Under the pieces are notes generated by a model, which did not search any database, was not told the origin of the DNA, and saw only the letters and a program-made list of their open reading frames with translations. Both the position numbers and the translations under genes were made by a program. From positions 1 to 33,341 of the forward strand of contig CAIMWE010000085.1 in assembly GCA_903845115.1 (NCBI GenBank): a stretch of 33,341 nucleotides of DNA, given 5' to 3'. This DNA comes from an uncultured Acidobacteriota bacterium (lineage in GTDB: Bacteria; Acidobacteriota; Thermoanaerobaculia; UBA5066). Shown one piece after another: positions 16,555-22,858 of the stretch; the first letter of the stretch is position 1; the number at the start of each line of letters is the position of its first letter.

Positions 16555-19035
16555 ATGCCCATCGGAATGGCCTTGCCCGGGACGGAAGGAAAGGTCCGGG
16601 CCGGTCTCTGGGTCAGGGAGGCAGCGGACCGGCCGGCAGGGAACCGTGCGGAGCGGGAAGAGGTCCCGCTGGAGGGGGTCCAGGTGGAGGCCCACCTCAG
16701 GGACTTCACGGCAAAGGTGACGATCTCCCAGCGGTTCGTCAACCGCGGGCCGAAGCCGATCGAGGCGGTCTACGTCTTCCCGCTGGACGAGGGGGCCGCG
16801 GTCTCGGCCTTCGAGGCGGTGGTCGACGGCGTCCGCGTGACGGGGAAGTCGATGGAGCGCGAGAAGGCGTTCGAGCTGTACGACGACGCGATGGCCGCCG
16901 GCCACGGCGCCTACCTCCTCGACGAGGAGCGCCCGGACCTCTTCACGCTGAGCGTCGGGAACCTCCCGCCCGGGAAGGAGGCGCTGATCCGGATCACCAC
17001 GGTGGCCGAGCTTCCCCTCGAGGGGGAGGCCATCCGCTTCACGCTCCCGACGACGGTCTCGCCCCGGTACGCCCCGGAGCAGGACCGGACGGGCGTCGGC
17101 CGCCCGCCGGCCGAGGCCCTGAACCCTCCGACCGCCTTTCGCGTCCCGTACGGCCTCGAGCTGGCCGTGACGATGGAGATGCCGTCGGCGATCCGGGGCG
17201 TCGAGTCGCCCACTCACCCTCTGTCGGTCGAGATCGACGGGACGAGGGCCACGGTGCGCCCCGGCGAACGCCTCACCGCGATGGACCGCGACTTCGTCCT
17301 GGTGGTGAAGCTGGAGGCGCCCCACGCGCCGCGGGCCGTCGTCGAGCGGGATCCGGCCGGCCGGCTCGCGGCGCTCCTCTCGTTCGTGCCGAAGCTCGAC
17401 GAGAAGGCCCGGGGCCGCCGGCCCTGCGAGGCGATCTTCCTCGTCGACCGGTCCGGGTCGATGGGAGGGACGTCGATCGCCGAAGCGAGGAACGCCCTCC
17501 AGCTCTGCCTCCGGAGCCTCCCAGCCGGGTCGCGCTTCAACGTCGTCGGCTTCGGGTCGACCTACCAGAGCCTGTTTCCCGAGAGCCGCCTCCTGGACGA
17601 CGCCAGCCTCCAGGAGGCCAGCCGCCACGTCGCCGCGATGGACGCCGACCTCGGGGGGACCGAGATCCTCCCCGCCCTCGAGGCGGTCCTGGGGGCTCCG
17701 GCCCTCGCGGAGCTGCCGCGGCAGCTCTTCGTCCTGACCGACGGCGAGGTGACGAACACCGACGAGGTGATCGCGGCCGCCGCCGCCCACTCCGGCCGGG
17801 CCCGCGTCTTCGCCTTCGGCATCGGCGCCGGGTCGAGCGCCCACCTCGTGAGGGGGCTCGCCCGCGCGGGGCGCGGCGAGGCCGAATTCATCGCCCCCGG
17901 AGAGCGGATCGAGGGAAAGGTGATGCGCCAGCTCGGCAAGGCGCTCGCCCCGGCCCTGACCGACGTCAAGGTCGACTGGGGAGGGCTGGAGGCGACCCAG
18001 GCGCCGCACGTCGTCCCTCCCGTCTTCGACTCCGGGCGCATCCTCGTCTGGGCCCTCCTGGCCGGAGGCCGTGCCGCCACGGTGACGCTCTCCGCGAAGG
18101 GCCCGGACGGCCCGCTCTCCTTCCCGATCGCTCTCGACCCGGCCACGGCCGCGGCGGGCGACCAGATCGCCACGCTGGCCGCCCGGGCCCTCATCCGCGA
18201 CCTGGAGGAGGGGGCCAGCCCGCTCTGCGGCAAGGGGGGCTCGCGCCAGGCGCGGGGACAGGCCGGCCGCGACGTGAGGGTAAAGGCCGAGATCGTCCGC
18301 CTCGGCACGGCGTTCGGCCTCGCCTCGCGCGAGACCTCGTTCGTCGCGGTGGAGCACCGGACCACGCCGCTCGGCGAGGAGGCCGTCCTCCGAAAGATCC
18401 CGGTCGCCCTGACGCGCGGTTGGGGAGGGACAGAAGCGCTCTTCGAGGGCCCCGGCCTGATCTGCAGGAGCGCCCCTGCTTCTCCGGCGCCGCCCGCCTC
18501 GATGGGCGCCAGTTTCGGACCTTCCCCCCTGCTCGACGTCGCCGGAAGCGCACCCGCCGCAAGGTCCAGCTTCCTCGGGCGGCTCATGCATCTCGGCGGC
18601 CAGGGCGCCGCGGGACGGCATTCTGCCAGCGTGCGGGAAAAGACCGCGAAGTTCCGCTCCAGCTCCCCGGTCCAGGGGCCTCTGCCGCAGGCCGAGCTGG
18701 AACCCGCCCCCGGCGAATCCGTCCGCCCCGTCGACCGGCTCGTTGCCCTCCAGGGAGCCGACGGCAGCTGGGACCTCACCGCGGAGTTCGCGAAGGCGAT
18801 CGGGGCCCGGCTCCCCGCACTCGAGAAGCGACTCGCCGGCCTGACCGGAGATCCTTCCGTCGCCCGCCGCGCCCTCGCCACGGCGCTCGCGCTCGCGTGG
18901 CTCGAACGCCACGCCGCGGCCGAGAGGGACGAGTGGAGCCTCCTCGCCGAGAAGGCGCTCGCGTGGCTCGCCTCGTCGGGCGCCCGGGGAGCGGACGGCC
19001 GCTCGCTGGACGCGATCGCCGGAGAGACCCTCTGA
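16555..19035 (+). CDS. VIT and vWA domain protein (inter-alpha-trypsin/VWA5A/PARP4-like), cytoplasmic
   Basis: 826 aa from ATG 16555 with GGAG 5 nt upstream; an in-frame ATG much further up lies in the MerR gene and is not used. No signal peptide or membrane helix is seen. Residues about 35-165 are a VIT domain (VEAHLRDFTAKVTISQRFVN, 'PIEAVYVFPLDEGAAVSAFEA', 'EREKAFELYDDAMAAGHGAYLLD'). Residues about 290-460 are a vWA domain with a complete metal-ion-dependent adhesion site: D298-x-S300-x-S302, T369 and D396. A low-complexity linker (about 640-700) leads to a C-terminal domain with 'LVALQGADGSWDL' and 'ALATALALAWLERHAA', similar to the tail of eukaryotic VWA5A/PARP4 proteins. VIT-vWA proteins are scaffold or adhesion modules; a cytoplasmic, MerR-controlled one has no clear known job. 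Confidence 0.9.
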   Translation: MPIGMALPGTEGKVRAGLWVREAADRPAGNRAEREEVPLEGVQVEAHLRDFTAKVTISQRFVNRGPKPIEAVYVFPLDEGAAVSAFEAVVDGVRVTGKSMEREKAFELYDDAMAAGHGAYLLDEERPDLFTLSVGNLPPGKEALIRITTVAELPLEGEAIRFTLPTTVSPRYAPEQDRTGVGRPPAEALNPPTAFRVPYGLELAVTMEMPSAIRGVESPTHPLSVEIDGTRATVRPGERLTAMDRDFVLVVKLEAPHAPRAVVERDPAGRLAALLSFVPKLDEKARGRRPCEAIFLVDRSGSMGGTSIAEARNALQLCLRSLPAGSRFNVVGFGSTYQSLFPESRLLDDASLQEASRHVAAMDADLGGTEILPALEAVLGAPALAELPRQLFVLTDGEVTNTDEVIAAAAAHSGRARVFAFGIGAGSSAHLVRGLARAGRGEAEFIAPGERIEGKVMRQLGKALAPALTDVKVDWGGLEATQAPHVVPPVFDSGRILVWALLAGGRAATVTLSAKGPDGPLSFPIALDPATAAAGDQIATLAARALIRDLEEGASPLCGKGGSRQARGQAGRDVRVKAEIVRLGTAFGLASRETSFVAVEHRTTPLGEEAVLRKIPVALTRGWGGTEALFEGPGLICRSAPASPAPPASMGASFGPSPLLDVAGSAPAARSSFLGRLMHLGGQGAAGRHSASVREKTAKFRSSSPVQGPLPQAELEPAPGESVRPVDRLVALQGADGSWDLTAEFAKAIGARLPALEKRLAGLTGDPSVARRALATALALAWLERHAAAERDEWSLLAEKALAWLASSGARGADGRSLDAIAGETL

Positions 19036-20090
19036 CCCTCCCCGAAGGGCCCGGCCCGGCGGCGAGGGAGGGGGGCGCGACGCTCCTCTCCCTCACGCCG
19101 CTCGTCGCTTTCGCCGAGCGTCACCAGGCGATCTTCTGGACCCTTCACAGCGTCTGGGCGCTCGGCTGGGGCATCGCCCTGATGGCGTTCGGTTCCAAGC
19201 GGACGTGGCTCCTTCGATACGGCCTGGCGTCGGTCGGCCTCGTCTGGGCCACCAGCCTCCTCCTCCCCGCGCTCCTTCGCCGCTCGTGGATCTCCGAAAA
19301 GCGGAAGGACCCCGCCCGGCGGGTCGTCCTCTGGGTCCAGAAGTGGCAGCTCCAGGGTCTCGCCTTCTTCGTCCTGCCTCTCTATCACCGGAGCGCGACT
19401 TACCCCTCCCGGAACACCCTCTTCATGATCCTCCTCGCCCTCGCCGCGCTCGCCGCCACGATCGACGTGATCTACGACGAGTACCTCACCCGCAAGGCTT
19501 GGCTCCTCGGGGTCTTCCTCGCCTTCACCGCCTTCGCCTGCGCGAACCTGACCCTCCCGATGATCTGGCGAGTCGGCGACCGCTGGACCCTGGCGGTCAG
19601 CGCCCTCCTGGCCACGAGCGTCTTCGTCTCGTTCTGGGCGCGCCACGTGAGCGAGAAGGGCCGGAGCCTCTGGCAGGTCGCGGCCGTCGGCCTCCTCTTC
19701 CTCCTGGTCGTCACCGTCTGGCTGCCGGTCGTCCCCCCCGCGCCGCTCCGCCTCGTCTCGGCGGCCTTTGGAACGTCGCTGTCGGAGGACCGCCTCGACG
19801 TCTCCACGGCCCTTCCCGCCCTCTCCCCCGCGAGCGAGGGACTCCTTCACCTCGTCGCCGCCATCCAGGCCCCCGCCGGCCTCGCCGAGGGGGTCCGGCA
19901 CGTCTGGTCGCTGGACGGGAGGAAGGTCTCCGAGAGCCGCCTGATCGGGATGACTGGCGGACGGGCCCAGGGGTTCCGGTCCCGGTCGTCCGCTCTGCTC
20001 CGCGGCCTCGCCCGGGGCCAGCGGGTCCGCGTCGACGTCGAGACCGGCTGGGGACAGCTGATCGGGCGCGCCGAGATCGAGGTCCGCTGA
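19032..20090 (+). CDS. Polytopic membrane protein with C-terminal DUF2914-like domain (DUF5924-like N-part)
   Basis: About 352 aa. The likely start is a CTG at 19032 that overlaps the stop of the VIT/vWA gene (CTGA), with GGAGAG 6 nt upstream. The first ATG in frame (19182) would cut the first membrane helix, and GTGs further up (about 18930-18963) lie inside the previous gene. About seven hydrophobic helices span residues 35-250 ('IFWTLHSVWALGWGIALMAFG' to 'VAAVGLLFLLVVTVWLPVV'). Residues about 270-352 match DUF2914: 'AIQAPAGLAEGVRHVWSLDGRKV', 'GGRAQGFRSRSSAL', 'VDVETGWGQLIGRAEIEV'. Pairing of such a domain with the DUF5924 membrane region is known in other bacteria; the function is unknown. 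The overlap ties it to the VIT/vWA gene. Confidence 0.8.
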   Translation: MTLPEGPGPAAREGGATLLSLTPLVAFAERHQAIFWTLHSVWALGWGIALMAFGSKRTWLLRYGLASVGLVWATSLLLPALLRRSWISEKRKDPARRVVLWVQKWQLQGLAFFVLPLYHRSATYPSRNTLFMILLALAALAATIDVIYDEYLTRKAWLLGVFLAFTAFACANLTLPMIWRVGDRWTLAVSALLATSVFVSFWARHVSEKGRSLWQVAAVGLLFLLVVTVWLPVVPPAPLRLVSAAFGTSLSEDRLDVSTALPALSPASEGLLHLVAAIQAPAGLAEGVRHVWSLDGRKVSESRLIGMTGGRAQGFRSRSSALLRGLARGQRVRVDVETGWGQLIGRAEIEVR

Positions 20091-20137
20091 GGAGACGGGG
20101 GAGTCCTTCCCTGCTACCCCGGCGGGCGCCCCGGGGG

Positions 20138-20143
20138 TATGCT
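20138..20143 (+). promoter_or_regulatory. Possible -10 element before the 40-aa peptide gene
   Basis: TATGCT lies about 54 nt before the ATG at 20197. No clear -35 is visible. The ATG inside it opens a longer frame that runs into the cyclase gene but is judged spurious. Confidence 0.3.
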
Positions 20144-20196
20144 TTTGGGGATTCGCCCGCGCGCGGTCCAGCGCGGCCGGCAGCCACGGAGGACTC

Positions 20197-20319
20197 ATGC
20201 CGCACACGATCTTCCACCCCAGTTACGTCCCCCACTCCCCCGCCCTGCGAACTCTCCTGCTCCTCGGCCTCCTGCTCGCCCTGGCGGCCCTCCTGGCCGT
20301 GCCCGCCGGCGGCGTCTAG
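20197..20319 (+). CDS. Small membrane protein, 40 aa
   Basis: The ATG has a strong ribosome site (ACGGAGGA, 4 nt gap) and the stop is TAG. Residues 1-16 (MPHTIFHPSYVPHSPA) are His/Pro/Tyr-rich and polar. Residues 18-36 (RTLLLLGLLLALAALLAVP) form one transmembrane helix. Third codon positions are almost all G or C, as in the neighbours. It could be a single-pass regulator of a membrane complex. I do not recognise the family. It sits between the DUF2914 gene and the 62-aa gene, with gaps of 106 and 60 bp. Confidence 0.65.
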   Translation: MPHTIFHPSYVPHSPALRTLLLLGLLLALAALLAVPAGGV

Positions 20320-20366
20320 CGAGGTCCCTCGGGTCCGAACGCGGCTCGCGGTGGAGCGGTCCGCGG

Positions 20367-20372
20367 TACGCT
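20367..20372 (+). promoter_or_regulatory. -10-like element for a leaderless GTG start
   Basis: TACGCT ends 7 nt before the GTG at 20380. No Shine-Dalgarno lies between them. No clear -35 is visible. Confidence 0.4.
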
Positions 20373-20379
20373 TCCGCCC

Positions 20380-20568
20380 GTGAAGAGGCAAAAGCGCACC
20401 TTCTCGCCCGCCCGCGGACTCCCGGCGGCGGCGCTCGTCGTGGCGGCCGTCGCCTCTGCCGCCCCGTTCGACCTCCTCGCTGCCGGGGCCCTGGCCGTCG
20501 ACGACGGCAGGAAGCCGACCGGCGCGAAGCCCGGCGAGGCGCTCCGGGGTCCCGGCACCCGGCCCTGA
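20380..20568 (+). CDS. Small hypothetical exported protein, 62 aa
   Basis: It begins at GTG 20380 without a ribosome site but 7 nt after a -10-like hexamer, so it is probably leaderless. A basic N-terminus (MKRQKRTFSPAR) and a hydrophobic Ala/Val stretch (residues 14-38) look like a signal peptide or anchor, followed by a short polar tail. Codon wobble is G/C, as in real genes here. The stop lies 5 nt before the ATG of the diguanylate cyclase, which has no ribosome site of its own, so reading through this ORF may deliver ribosomes to it. No family recognised. Confidence 0.5.
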   Translation: MKRQKRTFSPARGLPAAALVVAAVASAAPFDLLAAGALAVDDGRKPTGAKPGEALRGPGTRP

Positions 20569-20573
20569 CAGAC

Positions 20574-21731
20574 ATGAACGCCATCGAATGCCTCTCCCCC
20601 GACCGCCTCGCCCCGATCCTCGAGCGGAAGCGTAGCGGGGACGCCTCGGCAGCCCTCCCCCGCTTCCCGCTCGACGCGCTGCTCATCTCGATCCTCGAGA
20701 AGGCGAACGAGTTCGTCCCGTCGGCCGCAGGGTCGATCCTGCTCGACGACCCCCTGCTCAAGAGCGACGGCCAGACGTCCCGCAAGGAGCTGGTCTTCGT
20801 CTGCTGCTTCGGCCCGGCCGCCCGCTCCTTCGTCGGGGAGCGGGTCGCGATCGAGACCGGGATCGTCGGAGCGGTCTACCGGACCGGACATTCGCGTGTC
20901 ACGAACGACGCCTACGGCAGCGCCGAGTTCGCCGGCGAGTTCGACCGCCGTTCCGGCTACTCGACCCGGTCGGTCCTCTGCGTCCCGATCCGCATCGGGG
21001 GGTCGATCTGCGGCGTCATCGAGCTGATGAACCGGCAGGACGGGCGGGGCTACCGCGAGGAGGAGAAGGAGCTGCTCGAGATCTTCGCCGGCTACATCTC
21101 GTCCACGATCCAGAACGCGCTCGACGCCAAGCGGATCGCGATGATGGTGCGGCGCGACGACCTGACCGGGCTGTCGAACGACCGGGACCTCCACGAGCGG
21201 CTCCCCGCCGAAGTGGACCGCGCGATCCGGGACGGGCGGCCGCTGTCGGTCGTCTTCCTCGACCTCGACCACTTCAAGGAGGTCAACGACCGGCACGGGC
21301 ACCTGGCCGGGACCATGACCCTCGGCGAGTTCGGCCGGCTCCTTCAGGACGTGGTCCCCTCCGAGGAGGCCCTCCTCGCCAGGTACGGGGGCGACGAGTT
21401 CGTCGCGGTCCTCCCGGGCGCCGGCCGGGAAGCCGCCCTCGCGACCGCCGAGTCGATCCGGTCGGCCACCGAATCGCACGTCTTCCTGAGCTCCCCCTGG
21501 GGAGACCACGAGCCCCCTCTTCACCTCGGGGGGATCGTCACGGCCAGCGTCGGCGTGTCGACCCTGGAGGCCCGGAGGGACCGTCCCCCCGGGGAGTCCT
21601 CCCTCCGTGTCGGCATGCGCCTCATGCAGACCGCGGACCAGGCCATGTACCTCTCGAAGGGCCGCGGCAAGAACGCGGTGACGGCCCTCCCGTTCGACAC
21701 GGGGGAGTCCGGCGGGAACCGGCGGACGTGA
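20574..21731 (+). CDS. GAF-GGDEF diguanylate cyclase
   Basis: 385 aa, soluble. Residues about 36-183 form a GAF sensor domain (SAAGSILLDD, 'YSTRSVLCVPIRIGGSICGVIELMNR'). Residues 194-380 form a GGDEF domain: 'RRDDLTGLSNDRDL', metal-binding D230 in FLDLDHFKEVND, and the active-site loop R-Y-G272-G-D-E-F276. The catalytic motif is intact, so it should make cyclic di-GMP. The RxxD inhibitory site five residues before GGDEF is absent (SEEA instead), so product inhibition by the usual route is not expected. The normal 'GHxxGD' segment reads GHLAGT. The family start cannot be checked, but ATG 20574 is the first after the upstream small gene. The stop overlaps the GTG of the next small gene (GTGA). 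Confidence 0.9.
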   Translation: MNAIECLSPDRLAPILERKRSGDASAALPRFPLDALLISILEKANEFVPSAAGSILLDDPLLKSDGQTSRKELVFVCCFGPAARSFVGERVAIETGIVGAVYRTGHSRVTNDAYGSAEFAGEFDRRSGYSTRSVLCVPIRIGGSICGVIELMNRQDGRGYREEEKELLEIFAGYISSTIQNALDAKRIAMMVRRDDLTGLSNDRDLHERLPAEVDRAIRDGRPLSVVFLDLDHFKEVNDRHGHLAGTMTLGEFGRLLQDVVPSEEALLARYGGDEFVAVLPGAGREAALATAESIRSATESHVFLSSPWGDHEPPLHLGGIVTASVGVSTLEARRDRPPGESSLRVGMRLMQTADQAMYLSKGRGKNAVTALPFDTGESGGNRRT

Positions 21732-21910
21732 GAGCGGCCTCCACGATCGTGCCCCGCGTCGCCCTCGCGGCCCTCCTGGCCATCCTGCCGCTCGTCCCGG
21801 GCCCGGACGGGAAGGCCGAGGATTTCACGGAGACGAAGCGTTTCGTTTTCGACGGCACCGAGTACAGAATCCCTCTCTCCGGTGGAGGAGAGAAGGGGGT
21901 CGCGCGATGA
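21728..21910 (+). CDS. Small exported protein, 60 aa, between diguanylate cyclase and ParA
   Basis: It starts at GTG 21728 overlapping the cyclase stop and ends in TGA overlapping the ParA ATG (ATGA). The N-terminal half is a signal peptide (IVPRVALAALLAILPLVPG). The mature part is about 30 residues (EDFTETKRFVFDGTEYRIPL, then a Gly-rich basic tail). The end also holds GGTGGAGGAGAGAAGGGGG, which serves as ribosome site for ParA. It may be a true small secreted protein or mainly a coupling ORF. No family recognised. Confidence 0.55.
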   Translation: MRAASTIVPRVALAALLAILPLVPGPDGKAEDFTETKRFVFDGTEYRIPLSGGGEKGVAR

Positions 21911-22716
21911 GGTGGGTCGTCTTCAACCAGAAGGGCGGGGTCGGCAAGTCCACGATCACCTGCAACCTGGCGGCGATCTCGGGACGGCGGGGGCGGAAGA
22001 CGCTGGTCGTCGACCTCGACCCCCAGGGGAACTCGTCCCAGTACCTGCTCGGACGGGAGACGGCGGCCAGCGCCGAGCCCCACCTGGCCACCTTCTTCGA
22101 GGAGTCGCTCGGCCTGGGGATCTTCAAGCGCGACGTGCGGGAGATGATCCACCCGACCCCCGTCGAGAACGTCGACATCCTCCCGTCCAGCCCTCTTCTC
22201 GAGTCGCTCCACGGGAAGCTGGAGGCCAGGCACAAGATCGGGAAGCTCCGCGCGGCGCTCGACGAGCTGGACGGCTACGAGGCGGTCTACCTCGACACCC
22301 CTCCCTCGTTCGGGTTTTTCACGCTCTCGGCCCTGATCGCCGCCGACCGCTGCCTGATCCCGTTCGACTGCGACGACTTCTCCCGACGCGCCCTCTACAC
22401 GCTCCTCGAGAGCCTCCAGGAGGTCCGGGAGGACCACAACCCGGGGCTGCGGGTGGGCGGCATCGTCGTGAACCACTTCCAGTCGCGGGCCCTGCTCCCC
22501 CAGCAGCTCGTGGACGAGCTGATCGAGGAGGGGCTACCGATCCTGATGCCGTTCATCTCGTCGTCGGTGAAGGTCCGGGAGTCGCACCACGCCGCCAGGC
22601 CCCTCGTCGTCCTCGACCCGTCGCACAAGCTCTCCCTCGAGTTCGAGGAGCTCTTCACGGCGATCGAGAAGGGGAAGATGGCCGGCAGGAAGAAGGCAGT
22701 GGGGACCCGCGGGTAG
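21907..22716 (+). CDS. ParA/MinD-family ATPase (orphan, no ParB nearby)
   Basis: 269 aa. It has the deviant Walker A KGGVGKST (residues 9-16, signature lysine K10 and K14), the switch-like LVVDLDPQGN with D38, and the Walker B region 'EAVYLDTPPSFGF'. Later come 'RCLIPFDCDDFSRRAL' and a 'GIVVNHFQSR' strand typical of Soj/ParA proteins. The C-terminus is basic (KGKMAGRKKA). No N-terminal DNA-binding domain and no ParB or parS-like neighbour is seen, so chromosome partition is not implied. ParA-like proteins of this length also position chemoreceptors, flagella, carboxysomes or secretion machines. Coupling to a c-di-GMP cyclase suggests polarity or surface-organelle placement, which is inference. 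Confidence 0.9.
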   Translation: MRWVVFNQKGGVGKSTITCNLAAISGRRGRKTLVVDLDPQGNSSQYLLGRETAASAEPHLATFFEESLGLGIFKRDVREMIHPTPVENVDILPSSPLLESLHGKLEARHKIGKLRAALDELDGYEAVYLDTPPSFGFFTLSALIAADRCLIPFDCDDFSRRALYTLLESLQEVREDHNPGLRVGGIVVNHFQSRALLPQQLVDELIEEGLPILMPFISSSVKVRESHHAARPLVVLDPSHKLSLEFEELFTAIEKGKMAGRKKAVGTRG

Positions 22717-22782
22717 GGGACCGCCGCCAGGCCCGCCCGGCGCGGACCCCGTCGCGGCCGGATCGCCGCGAAATGCCCCACT

Positions 22783-22811
22783 TTGCTTTGAGAGGCTCCG
22801 CGGAAGATACT
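22783..22811 (+). promoter_or_regulatory. Promoter of the Kelch protein gene
   Basis: TTGCTT (22783-22788), 17-nt spacer, GATACT (22806-22811). Each hexamer matches the sigma70 consensus at 4 of 6. It lies 47 nt before the ATG, in a locally A/T-richer part of the 142-bp gap after ParA. Confidence 0.5.
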
Positions 22812-22858
22812 TTGGGCAGCGGCAACCCTTCCGGCCGCGGGTACGACGTGGAGGCGTG

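Noticed and set aside
20114-20136. GC-rich inverted repeat (CCCCGG...CCGGGG) after the DUF2914 gene as a terminator
   Set aside because: The stem is only six pairs with an 8-nt loop, and no T-run follows at the right distance.
20139-20573. N-terminal extension of the diguanylate cyclase to ATG 20139
   Set aside because: It would overlay the 40-aa and 62-aa genes in another frame with Arg/Pro-rich sequence of no family resemblance. The ATG lies in a likely -10 element.
21907-22716. Chromosome or plasmid partition locus (ParA)
   Set aside because: There is no ParB, no parS-like repeated palindrome and no replication gene nearby, so ParA alone does not support an origin or partition site.
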